Shown piece by piece: positions 33,453 through 46,189 of a stretch of DNA of 50,570 bases. Both the position numbers and the translations under genes were made by a program. The notes beneath the pieces are model-generated. The model saw only the letters and a list, made by a program, of their open reading frames with translations, did not search any database and was not told the DNA's origin. The first letter of the stretch is position 1; the number at the start of each line of letters is the position of its first letter. Source of the stretch: CAVORB01 sp964395315 (GTDB lineage Bacteria > Pseudomonadota > Gammaproteobacteria > Chromatiales > Chromatiaceae); NCBI GenBank assembly GCA_964395315.1, contig CAYNBI010000014.1:1-50570 (forward strand). Reading direction: 5' to 3'.

Positions 33453-34364
33453 ATGGAGCTTCGCCATCTCAAATCGCTGGTGACCCTGGCGGATTCGGAT
33501 TTCAGCGTCAGCCATACGGCGCTGCGGCTCAATCTGGTACAACCGGCGATCTCCCAGCACCTCAAGCAACTGGAAGAAGAGCTGGGCACGCGACTGTTTC
33601 GCCGCAACGGGAAACGCCTGGTCGGGCTCACTCCCGTCGGTCAGCAGGTAGTGGGTTACGCCCGCAGCACACTCGCAGGGGCGGCGAACATTCTTGCGAT
33701 CGGGGCCGACCGGCAGACGGACGACCGCGGTATGCTTCGCATCGGTACCACCCATACCGAGGCCCGTTACGTTCTGCCGCCGGCGGTCCGCCGTTTCCGG
33801 CAGGCCTACCCCGGGGTGGAGGTTCAGATCCATCATGGGACACCGCAACAGTTGGCGGAGATGACCCTGCGCGACGCCGTGGACATCGCAGTCAGCACCG
33901 AGGCCGCGGGCAACCATCCGGCGCTCGTATCGGTCCCCTGCTACCGCTGGAACCGCTGCCTGATCGCGCCTCCTGGACACCCGGTCCTCGACGCCCGCCC
34001 GATCACGCTCGAGCTGCTCTGCGAGCTGCCCGTGATCACCTACGTATTCGGCTTCACCGGGCGCGGTCATCTGAGCGACACCTTCGCCAAGGAGGGTCTG
34101 CAACCGCGCGTGGTGCTGAGCACCGCGGACACGGACCTGATCAAGGCTTACGTGCGGGAGGGCCTGGGCATCGGCATCATCGCCGACCCGGCCTACGACC
34201 CCGAACGGGACGCGGATCTCGGCCGGCGCGACCTCAGTCACCTCTTCCCCTGGGAGGTCACCCGCATCGCGCACCTGCGCGACAAGTACCTGCGCCGGTT
34301 TCAGCAGGGCTTCATCGACCTGCTTCAGGCGGAAGCGGGAACGCCGCGCCTGCAGCGGCGCTGA
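33453..34364 (+). CDS. CysB-like LysR-family transcriptional regulator
   Basis: The 303-residue product begins with a LysR winged helix-turn-helix (SVSHTALRLNLVQPAISQHLKQLEEELGTRLFRR). The effector domain closely follows CysB along its length: GTTHTEARYVLPP, then HHGTPQQLAEMTLRDAVDIAVSTEA, VPCYRWNR, ITYVFGFTGRG and STADTDLIKAYVREGLGIGIIA. E. coli CysB has THTQ at its sulfate/acetylserine site; here it is THTE, which adds a negative charge and may change the ligand. The ATG at 33453 gives the family start (MELRHL); there is no good ribosome-binding site. Likely it controls the divergent DsrC-like gene and itself. True CysB is possible but not assured. Confidence 0.87.
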   Translation: MELRHLKSLVTLADSDFSVSHTALRLNLVQPAISQHLKQLEEELGTRLFRRNGKRLVGLTPVGQQVVGYARSTLAGAANILAIGADRQTDDRGMLRIGTTHTEARYVLPPAVRRFRQAYPGVEVQIHHGTPQQLAEMTLRDAVDIAVSTEAAGNHPALVSVPCYRWNRCLIAPPGHPVLDARPITLELLCELPVITYVFGFTGRGHLSDTFAKEGLQPRVVLSTADTDLIKAYVREGLGIGIIADPAYDPERDADLGRRDLSHLFPWEVTRIAHLRDKYLRRFQQGFIDLLQAEAGTPRLQRR

Positions 34365-34575
34365 CGCGGGCCAGAGGTACCGTCTGAGGCGGCGCGCGTC
34401 AGCGAATCCCGCCGCTTTCGAGCCCGAGCGCCTCGCCGCGTGACTTCTCGCCCGCGCCTGTCTCCTGCTAATCTTAGGAGCGGAAGACCGGGCACGATGG
34501 TTTCGCGCCCAAGCCGCCTGACTCCCTCGTCACCGCTGACGGCGTGACGGCACCACCACGCAGGAAACAACGCCC

Positions 34576-34755
34576 ATGCGCATGTTCGACGCCGAATCGC
34601 GGGTCATCCAGGACTTGAAGGATGAGTGCGAGATCATCGTGGAGAAAGACCTCCAGGGATTCGGCGTATACGCCGCCCGCCATCCGACCTTGGGCAAGGT
34701 CGTCATCGTGGTAGGCAAGGACGGCAGCGGCGTCATCGTCGAGACCGAGGAGTAG
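34576..34755 (+). CDS. Small conserved-looking protein, unknown (59 residues)
   Basis: An ATG at 34576 with AGGAAA ten bases upstream opens a 59-residue frame: MRMFDAESRVIQDLKDECEI to GKDGSGVIVETEE. Its composition is that of a real soluble protein, with an acidic helix followed by beta strands (FGVYAARHP, KVVIVVGKD, GVIVETEE), unlike the Arg/Pro-rich chance frames in this GC-rich DNA. One Cys is present. It precedes glgB by 150 bp on the same strand. I do not recognise a family. Confidence 0.65.
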   Translation: MRMFDAESRVIQDLKDECEIIVEKDLQGFGVYAARHPTLGKVVIVVGKDGSGVIVETEE

Positions 34756-34905
34756 GCCGGGCCAGCCGGAGTCCGCCCCCTCCCGCTCCGAGTCCCGGTC
34801 GGAGAAGTCCCGCGGACGCGCTGGACATCGCGAATTCCTGGAGCACGACCAGGGAATTTGTGTGAAGATTCCCATTCGGTTTCATCCCGGAAGAGGTATC
34901 GCAGG

Positions 34906-37128
<2,223 letters not shown>

Positions 37129-37226
37129 ACCGGCCCAGCGTGGCGAACCGCGTTCGCATGCCGTGACAACGATGCATCGAGTCGGATCGAGCCCGGCAGC
37201 GGGACATCACCTCCGAGGATAGAGCG

Positions 37227-39224
37227 ATGGCGAAAAGAGTTCCGGGCAAAGACAAATCTGTGACCGACAGCCGCAAGGCAAAACCGGGGAAGCCCTCCCC
37301 CGCGCGGCGACCGGATGCCCCCAACCGCTCGCCCGCCGCCACCCGTGGCGCGAGGGCGAGAGCAGCGGCCAAGAAGGTCGCGCCACCAGCTCAGGCAGCG
37401 GAGCCCAGATCCCCGGCTGCCGCGCCGGAGCCGCCTGGGCCGGGCGCCGCTCCCGTTACAGGCGGATCCCCGCGGACGGAAACGAAGGCCGAACCCGCAC
37501 AGCGTACCTCGGGTGAGGAAGCAACGGCGGCCCGGGAGCCGCCCACCCACTCTGCGCCCGCGACGCCACGCTCCCCGGGTGAGCAGCAGCGATCACCGGC
37601 CCCGCCCGAGCCCGAGACCGAGGCGGTGCCCTACCCCGGAGAGGAGATCGCGGCCCCCGCCGAGGCGGAATCCGTCCACATCGAGGAACCGGTACCGGAG
37701 CAGGAGCCGGCGCCGTCTTGGGAAGCGCCCGAGGTGCACCAGGGCCCAAGCCTGTTCATTGTCCACATCACCCCGGAGATGGCCCCGGTGGCCAAGGTCG
37801 GGGGGCTGGCGGACGTGGTATTCGGGCTGTCGCGCGAGCTCGCCATCCGCGGCAACCATGTGGAGATCGTACTGCCCAAATACGACAACCTGCGCTACGA
37901 CCACATCTTCGAGCTGCACCCGGTTTTCGACGATCTGTGGGTGCCCTGGTACGACGGCGCCATTCACTGCACCGTCTATTTCGGTTTCGTGCACGAGCGC
38001 AAGTGCTTCTTCATCGAGCCCCACTCCCAGGACAACTTCTTCAACCGCGGCAGCATCTACGGCTTCGACGACGACGTGATGCGTTATGCGTTCTTTGCCC
38101 GCGCGGCGATGGAGTTCCTGCTCAAGTCGGGCAAGCATCCCGACATCATCCACTGCCACGACTGGCAGACCGCGCTGGCGCCGGTTTTCCTCTACGAGAT
38201 CTACCAGCACCTCGGGATGACCCACTCGCGTGCCTGCCTGACCATCCATAACTTCAAGCACCAGGGGGTCACCGGCATGGAGGTGCTGCGCGCCACCGGC
38301 CTGCAGCAGCCAGAGCGCTTCTTCGACCACAACCGGATGCGCGACAACAAGAACCCGAATGCCCTGAACCTGCTCAAGGGCGGCATCGTCTACTCCAACT
38401 TCGTCACCACCGTCTCGCCGCGCTACGCCTTCGAGACCAAGGACCAGGGACAGGGCTTCGGCTTGGAGCCGACCCTGCACACCCACCACATGAAGTACGG
38501 CGGGGTCGTCAACGGCATCGACTACGACGTCTGGAACCCGGAAATCGACTGGCATATCCCAGTGCGCTACGGGGTCGACTCCATCGACGGCAAGTACGAC
38601 AACAAACGCGCCCTGCGCCACCGCCTGATGCTGGCCGACAACGAAAAGCCCATCGTCGCCTTCATCGGCCGACTGGATCCGCAGAAGGGCCTGGAGCTGG
38701 TGCGCCACGCCATCTTCTACGCCCTCGAAAGAGGTGCGCAGTTCGTCCTGCTGGGGTCGAGTCCGGACCACGGCATCAATGCCGACTTCTGGGGCCTCAA
38801 GCGCATGCTCAACGACAGCCCTGACTGCCACCTGGAGATCGGATTCGACGAGGACCTCGCCCACCTGATCTACGCCGGCGCGGACATGATGCTGGTGCCC
38901 AGCCGCTTCGAACCCTGTGGCCTGACGCAGCTGATCGCGCTGCGTTACGGCACCATCCCGGTTGTGCGCGCCATCGGCGGGCTCGCGGACACGGTATTCG
39001 ACAAGGACCACGCCCACCTCCCGCTGCACGAGCGCAACGGCTACGTCTTCGAGCATTACGACCTAGCCGGTCTGGAGTCCGCCCTCGGGCGCGCCATCGC
39101 CTGCTACTACCATCATCCGGATCATTTCCGGGAGCTGATGAAGAACGCGATGCGCAGCGACTACTCTTGGAACATCCCGGGCCGCGACTACCTGAACATC
39201 TACGAGTACATCCGCCACAAGTAG
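37227..39224 (+). CDS. glgA: Glycogen synthase GlgA with long disordered N-terminus
   Basis: GlgA extends alpha-1,4-glucan from ADP-glucose. Residues 175-665 form a normal GT5 synthase: ITPEMAPVAKVGGLADVV (K-V-G-G-L at 190-194), HCHDWQTAL, GRLDPQKGLELV, and PSRFEPCGLTQLIALRYGTIPVVRAIGGLADTV, which holds the catalytic E-x-x-x-x-x-x-x-E pattern. Residues 1-174 are an unusual, low-complexity, Pro/Ala/Glu-rich segment whose start is basic and Lys/Ala-rich (GARARAAAKKV) and whose end is acidic (EEIAAPAEAESVHIEE). A good GAGG precedes the ATG at 37227. It follows glgB by 98 bp. Confidence 0.95.
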   Translation: MAKRVPGKDKSVTDSRKAKPGKPSPARRPDAPNRSPAATRGARARAAAKKVAPPAQAAEPRSPAAAPEPPGPGAAPVTGGSPRTETKAEPAQRTSGEEATAAREPPTHSAPATPRSPGEQQRSPAPPEPETEAVPYPGEEIAAPAEAESVHIEEPVPEQEPAPSWEAPEVHQGPSLFIVHITPEMAPVAKVGGLADVVFGLSRELAIRGNHVEIVLPKYDNLRYDHIFELHPVFDDLWVPWYDGAIHCTVYFGFVHERKCFFIEPHSQDNFFNRGSIYGFDDDVMRYAFFARAAMEFLLKSGKHPDIIHCHDWQTALAPVFLYEIYQHLGMTHSRACLTIHNFKHQGVTGMEVLRATGLQQPERFFDHNRMRDNKNPNALNLLKGGIVYSNFVTTVSPRYAFETKDQGQGFGLEPTLHTHHMKYGGVVNGIDYDVWNPEIDWHIPVRYGVDSIDGKYDNKRALRHRLMLADNEKPIVAFIGRLDPQKGLELVRHAIFYALERGAQFVLLGSSPDHGINADFWGLKRMLNDSPDCHLEIGFDEDLAHLIYAGADMMLVPSRFEPCGLTQLIALRYGTIPVVRAIGGLADTVFDKDHAHLPLHERNGYVFEHYDLAGLESALGRAIACYYHHPDHFRELMKNAMRSDYSWNIPGRDYLNIYEYIRHK

Positions 39225-39332
39225 CCGAGACCACGGCTGATCGAAGGTTCCGTCCGCCGCGGATCTGCGGTGCCCCGAGACCAGCCGCGGGCCGCGTACC
39301 GGGGCTCGCCGCCAACCAAGAATCATTCACGC

Positions 39333-40610
39333 ATGAAGATCTACAACCTGTTTCCCCTGCTCGCCGGGCCATTCAGCGACTGGCAGCCACACCTCGAGCG
39401 CGCCGCGGCGATGGGGTTCGACTGGGTGTTCGTGAATCCCATCCAGCAGCCGGGGCGCTCGGGCAGCCTCTATTCCATCGCCGATTACTTCCGGATCAAC
39501 GGCGCGCTGCTCAGACCCCGTTCGCGCAAGCGCCCGGAAACCCAAGTGAAGGAGATGGTCAAGCAGTCCGAACGCCTCGGCATGCGCATGATGATCGACC
39601 TGGTCGTCAACCATTGCGCGGTCGACGCCAAGCTCGTGACGGAGCGACCCGAGTGGTTCCTGCGCGACGGCGGCGGCGTGGCCAATCCCTTTTGCGTGGA
39701 GGAGGACGGCACCAAGGTCGTTTGGCGCGACCTAGCCCAGTTCGACCACCGGCATTCGCGCGACAGCGAGGGGCTGCTGCGCTACTGCGGGGACATCGTC
39801 GAGTACCTGGTAGGCCTGGGATTCAGCGGCTTCCGTTGTGACGCTGCCTACCAGCTCCCGGTGAGCTTCTGGCAGCGCCTCATCGAGCGCATCCGGCGCG
39901 CGCACCCCGGGACGGTCTTCGTCGCGGAGACCCTGGGCTGCACGCAGGAGCAGACCAGGCAGACCGCGTCCGCCGGCTTCGACGCCATCTACAACAGCTC
40001 CAAGTGGTGGGATTTCTCGAGCCCCTGGCTGCTGGAGCAGTACGAGCTCACCCGCCAGATCGCCCCGTCCATCAGCTTCCCCGAGAGTCACGACACCGCA
40101 CGCCTGTTCGCTGAGTCAGGCGGCAACCTCGACGTTCTCAAGCAGCGCTACCTGTTCGCCGCGCTGTTCTCCGCCGGGGTCATGATGCCGATCGGATACG
40201 AGTTCGGCTTCCGCAACCCTCTGCACGTGGTGAATACCCGCCCGGAGCATTGGGAGTCGCCCGCGGTGGACATCACCGATTTCGTCGCACGGGTCAACCG
40301 GATCAAGACGGAGCACGCACTGTTTCGGGAGGAGAGCCTGATCCAGCACCTGGAGCACCCCAACCCCGGCCTCCTGCTGCTGTGGAAGGCGTCCGTGAAC
40401 GGCAGCGGCCAGGCGCTGCTCGTCCTCAACAAGGACCCGTGGAACCGCCAGCACTTCCGCTGCGAGGACCTGTACCGGCTGGTGCAGGCTCCGCCCCCCC
40501 TGGTGGACGTCTCACCGGAGTGGCCCCTCGAGTACTTGCCCACCCCCTTCGAGTTCGAGCTGGCGCCGGGCATGGGCCGTGTGATGGTCACCGCCGACCC
40601 CCGCCGCTGA
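39333..40610 (+). CDS. GH13 alpha-amylase-family enzyme (compact, specificity unknown)
   Basis: The 425-residue protein is a GH13 barrel without the usual extra domains. Region I is MIDLVVNH (D89, H94), region II GFRCDAAY (nucleophile D170), region III FVAETLG (acid/base E199) and region IV FPESHDTA (D254). Its PEWFL, VVWRDLAQFDHR and NPIQQPG segments recall the GlgE maltosyltransferase group, but region II differs, so I do not name it GlgE. The C-terminal part ends in a small beta domain (LLWKASVNGSGQALLVLNKD). The ATG at 39333 is the best start. It follows glgA by 108 bp and probably acts on glycogen or maltooligosaccharides in the cytosol. Confidence 0.85.
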   Translation: MKIYNLFPLLAGPFSDWQPHLERAAAMGFDWVFVNPIQQPGRSGSLYSIADYFRINGALLRPRSRKRPETQVKEMVKQSERLGMRMMIDLVVNHCAVDAKLVTERPEWFLRDGGGVANPFCVEEDGTKVVWRDLAQFDHRHSRDSEGLLRYCGDIVEYLVGLGFSGFRCDAAYQLPVSFWQRLIERIRRAHPGTVFVAETLGCTQEQTRQTASAGFDAIYNSSKWWDFSSPWLLEQYELTRQIAPSISFPESHDTARLFAESGGNLDVLKQRYLFAALFSAGVMMPIGYEFGFRNPLHVVNTRPEHWESPAVDITDFVARVNRIKTEHALFREESLIQHLEHPNPGLLLLWKASVNGSGQALLVLNKDPWNRQHFRCEDLYRLVQAPPPLVDVSPEWPLEYLPTPFEFELAPGMGRVMVTADPRR

Positions 40611-40618
40611 GGTCAAGG

Positions 40619-41710
40619 TCACAGGGCCGCCGCCTGGCGGGCGATGACGTAGGTCTTCGCCGAGAGTTCCAGCGAGCAGGTCCACTTGTAGGCACGGTCG
40701 AGCGTCTCCCCCCAGGCGTAGACGCCGTGACCGCGCACCATCGCGATCTTCTGATCGGCCAAGGCCTCGGCCACGGCCGCAGGCGCCTGCGGCAGATAGT
40801 CTTCGTACGGGATGCTCAGGACCGGCACCTCCTTGAAGTAGTACCGTCCCTCGAAGTCCACAGGCTGGAAATCCCGCCCGGCGAAGCTAACCGCCACCGA
40901 ATAGGCGCCGTGGCTGTGGAGCAGACAGGTCGCCGCCGGCTGCGTCTGGTACACCCGTTGATGCAGCGGCGCGTCCAACGAGGACCCATTCGGACAGGGG
41001 CCATCGAGGGGGCAGAGCATTAGGTCGGAGGGCTCCAGGGTATCCGCGCAGGCACCGGTCGGGGTGACCCAGAAGCCGTCGCCCACGCGCACCGACGCGT
41101 TGCCCGAATGCGAATCATTGCAGCCGTAGCGCCGCAGCCAGCGGTAGTACCGCACCAACTCCGCACGCGGATCCCGCCGCAGGGACGTCCCTTGCTCGAC
41201 ACGCCGCACGATGAAGTCCGCGATTGCCTCGGGATCCTCCACGGGCAGCTCAGGAGGATGGTCGTCCCCGGGGAGGGGTCTGTCGGTCGCGACGGCCACG
41301 ATATCCGGGTCGTCGGGGTAGAGGGGCGGCTTGCCGACGACGGTGCGGTGGACCTCGATCTTGGGATAGGCGGCGTGCTTGAATCCCTCGACCAACACCA
41401 GATCCAGCCGATCGGCCTCGAACCTGGCCAGCATCGCCCCCAGGTCGGGGTCCTCGCCCTTCTCCCGGTTCTCGACCTGCAGGGCCCAACGCTCGCTGGA
41501 GGCGAGCAGGGTCTGCTGCGCACCGGACTCGCGGATCTCGTAGCTGTCCTTGCCAGGAAGGTCGAGGTCGAAGGTGTGATGGGCATGCTTGAGGTAGCCC
41601 ACACGCAGCCCGCGACCACTCAGCACCGGCACCAGCTTCTTGAGCAGGGTCGTCTTGCCGCTGCCGCTGGGAGCGACGAATCCGATGAAGGGAATCCGGG
41701 GTGTGCTCAT
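40619..41710 (-). CDS. MobB / class II aldolase fusion protein
   Basis: Residues 1 to about 175 are a MobB domain: the P-loop GFVAPSGSGKTTLL, the signature GYLKHAHHTFDLDLPGKDSYE with RESGA, and LVLVEGFK. MobB helps make molybdopterin guanine dinucleotide. Residues about 180-363 are a class II aldolase/adducin domain: SHSGNASVR, the zinc-binding HSH in LLHSHGAYSVAVS, then MVRGHGVYAWGETLDRAYK. The last motif recalls MtnB and fuculose-phosphate aldolases. The frame is unbroken. The start at 41710 has GAGG six bases upstream; a second ATG directly before it is also possible. It converges with the GH13 gene after 8 bp. No other molybdopterin gene is nearby. Confidence 0.88.
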   Translation of the reverse strand: MSTPRIPFIGFVAPSGSGKTTLLKKLVPVLSGRGLRVGYLKHAHHTFDLDLPGKDSYEIRESGAQQTLLASSERWALQVENREKGEDPDLGAMLARFEADRLDLVLVEGFKHAAYPKIEVHRTVVGKPPLYPDDPDIVAVATDRPLPGDDHPPELPVEDPEAIADFIVRRVEQGTSLRRDPRAELVRYYRWLRRYGCNDSHSGNASVRVGDGFWVTPTGACADTLEPSDLMLCPLDGPCPNGSSLDAPLHQRVYQTQPAATCLLHSHGAYSVAVSFAGRDFQPVDFEGRYYFKEVPVLSIPYEDYLPQAPAAVAEALADQKIAMVRGHGVYAWGETLDRAYKWTCSLELSAKTYVIARQAAAL

Positions 41711-41859
41711 CATTTTCCTCGGCCGCCGCCCCCGTCTCTTGTTCCAGTCCCGGATACGGCAGCTATCTTTTGTGAAATAATCAGATATCCAATATCCGCA
41801 AAGAGGCGCGGGCAGCGCCCGAAAGCATAACCACAAGGCTCATCATACGTTTCCAAGCC

Positions 41860-43527
<1,668 letters not shown>

Positions 43528-43567
43528 ACCGGCATGATCCGCCCAGCCCTGCGCGCGAACCGGGTTC

Positions 43568-46189
43568 ATGAAGAGGCCTAACGGCGGCACTCCCGTTCGC
43601 GGCTCGGCGGGGCACGCGGCGAGCGACCCGCAACGCATCAGGAGCGCGATGCTCCTGTTCTCGACCCTCGTGACGCTGCTGCTCGTCTGGGCCACCTGGG
43701 ACCAGATCCGCCTCCGCCTGGGGTACGAAAAGGCCCTCGCCAGTCAGGCGACCGCCTCGCTGACGGAGACCATTCACGCGCGCATGCAGGAGATGGAGGC
43801 GCGGCTGCGGGGCTTCGCCAGCCGGGAACAGGCCCTGCTGGGGGCAGTCGCGGCGTCCCCGGACTCACCCGCGCTCATCGACAGCCTCTGGTTACTGCTG
43901 CAGCTCGAGTTCCCGGAAGCCCAGAAGGCCCTGATCCTGAACGCGGGCAACGGGCGGATCGTCACCTTGGGTGGAGCCTTGCACGGCGCGAGCCTGGTCC
44001 ACCTGCGCCAGTTGCTGCGCGGCGCCGCTCCGAGCCTGCGGATCCACGGCCATGCCGGAAAACCCGAGAGCGCCGACATCGCCACCACCTGGCAGAGCAG
44101 CGGGGACCGCGCCGGCGGCCTGCTGATCAGCGTCGGTTGCCAACAGCTGTGCGGTCCGATCGCGGCAGCCGCCCCCGGCGGACACAGCCTGCGGTTCGTT
44201 CCCGCCGCTGACGTCCCGGGCGCAGCCGGCGGCGAGCCCGATGGGACCGCAGTCGCGGCGGAGCGGCTCGGCCCGCTGCTCGCACGCCTCCCGCTGGCGG
44301 ACACCGGGTGGGTGCTCGAGGACCGCCTGAGTTGGGATCAGGCCCTCGCCCTGGTGCTCGGGCGCGTGGCCCTGGGGCTGGCGTTGGCCGCGGCCCTGCT
44401 GTTCGCTGGCATCCCGTTCTATCGGCGGCTGGTAGGGCAGAGCCGTGATGCAGAGCGGATCAAGGCTGAGCTGCGCGAGGATCAGCTCAAACTGCAGGCC
44501 GTGCTCGCGGCCACGACGGAGGGCATGGTGCTCACCGACGCGGCGGGCCGCATCGAGTTGTTCAATCCCGCGGCCGAGATGATGTTCGGCCGTCTGGCCG
44601 TGGACGTCCTGCATACCGAGGTCATCAGGCTGCTGCCGGAGTTCTTCTCCACGGCAAGCCTCGGGAGCCTGATGGCCGAGCAGCCCGGCATCGACTCCCC
44701 CACCCTGGTGCGCGAGAGCAGCGGACGGCGCAGAGGGGGCGAGGAGTTTCCGGTCCGCCTGTGGGTGAGCACCTCCCGTTTCGACGGCAAGCCGCACCTG
44801 CTGATCGTGGCCCAGGATCTCACAGAGCATGCGCACAACGAGGAGAAGCTGGTGTTCCTGGAGCACCATGACGTCCTCACCGGCCTGCCCAACCGCAGGG
44901 AGTTCGAACAGAGGCTGTCGCAGCTCCTCGACCGGGACCTGGCTGGCGCTGGTCCGCATGCCCTGTGCTACGTCGACGTCGACCAGTTCAAGCTGGTGAA
45001 CGACACCTGCGGCCACGACGCCGGCGACGAGCTGCTGCGGCAGATCGCCGTCCTGTTCGAGTCCAAGATGCGGGGAACCGAGATCATCGCCCGCCTCGGC
45101 GGCGATGAGTTCGGCGCCCTGCTGCTCAACTGCACAGCCGAGGAAGCCACCCGCATCTGCGACGGCTTCATGCAGACCGTGCGCAGCTTCCTGTTCACCT
45201 CGCGTGACCAGTCCTTCGACGTCGCCGTCAGCATCGGGCTCGTCGAGTTCACCGTTGCCAGCGAAGGCGCATCCAGCATCCTCAGCAAGGCCGACGTCGC
45301 CTGCGAGATGGCCAAGCGGCATGGCCGCGACCGGATCCACGTCTATCACGAGGGGGACACGGAGCTCGTCCGCCACCATGGCGACATGCGCCTCGTCTCC
45401 ACCATCTCCCGCGCCTTGAGCGACGGGCGCTTCCGGCTCTATGCGCAGCCCATCGTGCCGATCGCCTCCGGCGACTCGAAGCGCCACTTCGAGGTCCTGG
45501 TCAGGATGGTGGACGAGAACGGCATTCCCGTCATCCCGGACGACTTCATCCCCGCGGCCGAGCGCTACATCCTGATGCCGTCGGTCGACCGCTGGATCAT
45601 CAACCGCCTGTTCAGCCTGCAGGCGCAGAACCTCCGCGCCTGGCATGCCCAGGGCTGCGAAAGCTTCCTGTTCGCGGTCAACCTATCCGGGACATCGATC
45701 ACGGACGAGGGGTTCCTGCGCTACCTCAAGCGCCAGTTCGCCGAGTGGGACGTCCCCTATCGGAGCATCTGCTTCGAGATCACCGAGACGGCGGCGGTGC
45801 GCAAACTGGAGCAGGCCCGCACCTTCATGGAAGAGCTCTCCGCCCTCGGCTGCAGCTTCGCCCTGGACGACTTCGGCACCGGCCTGTCCTCCTACAGTTA
45901 TCTGCGCGAGCTGCCGGTGGACTATCTGAAGATCGACGGCAGCTTTGTGCGCGGCATGACCGAGGATCCCGTGAACCACGCCCTGGTGGATTCGATCAAC
46001 CAGATCGGGCACGTGCTGGGTCTGCGGACCATTGCCGAATGGGCGGAGGACAAGGCCACGGTCAACCAGCTGCGGGCACTGAACGTCGACTTCGCCCAGG
46101 GCTACGCCGTCGGCGAACCGGTGCTCATGGACGGTCTGACGCTCGCCGACGCCGTCGTCGAGCGCCCGCTGCAGCGCGCCGTCTTGTGA
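43568..46189 (+). CDS. Membrane PAS-GGDEF-EAL c-di-GMP signalling protein
   Basis: The 873-residue protein has an N-terminal helix (about 28-45), a periplasmic sensor part (about 46-265), a second helix near 270-290, a PAS domain (about 310-420), a GGDEF domain with intact RLGGDEFGALL near 512 and an EAL domain whose signature is FEVLVRM near 640. The other EAL metal and catalytic residues are present: VNLSG, FEITET, LDDFGTG, LKIDGSF and TIAEWAED. The upstream product-inhibition site has RGTE where R-x-x-D is usual. Both synthesis and breakdown of c-di-GMP are therefore possible. Its last codons overlap the GTG of the DUF815 gene. Confidence 0.9.
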   Translation: MKRPNGGTPVRGSAGHAASDPQRIRSAMLLFSTLVTLLLVWATWDQIRLRLGYEKALASQATASLTETIHARMQEMEARLRGFASREQALLGAVAASPDSPALIDSLWLLLQLEFPEAQKALILNAGNGRIVTLGGALHGASLVHLRQLLRGAAPSLRIHGHAGKPESADIATTWQSSGDRAGGLLISVGCQQLCGPIAAAAPGGHSLRFVPAADVPGAAGGEPDGTAVAAERLGPLLARLPLADTGWVLEDRLSWDQALALVLGRVALGLALAAALLFAGIPFYRRLVGQSRDAERIKAELREDQLKLQAVLAATTEGMVLTDAAGRIELFNPAAEMMFGRLAVDVLHTEVIRLLPEFFSTASLGSLMAEQPGIDSPTLVRESSGRRRGGEEFPVRLWVSTSRFDGKPHLLIVAQDLTEHAHNEEKLVFLEHHDVLTGLPNRREFEQRLSQLLDRDLAGAGPHALCYVDVDQFKLVNDTCGHDAGDELLRQIAVLFESKMRGTEIIARLGGDEFGALLLNCTAEEATRICDGFMQTVRSFLFTSRDQSFDVAVSIGLVEFTVASEGASSILSKADVACEMAKRHGRDRIHVYHEGDTELVRHHGDMRLVSTISRALSDGRFRLYAQPIVPIASGDSKRHFEVLVRMVDENGIPVIPDDFIPAAERYILMPSVDRWIINRLFSLQAQNLRAWHAQGCESFLFAVNLSGTSITDEGFLRYLKRQFAEWDVPYRSICFEITETAAVRKLEQARTFMEELSALGCSFALDDFGTGLSSYSYLRELPVDYLKIDGSFVRGMTEDPVNHALVDSINQIGHVLGLRTIAEWAEDKATVNQLRALNVDFAQGYAVGEPVLMDGLTLADAVVERPLQRAVL

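Noticed and set aside
37593..39056. A 487-codon frame antisense to glgA
   Set aside because: Shadow of a clear GT5 synthase on the other strand.
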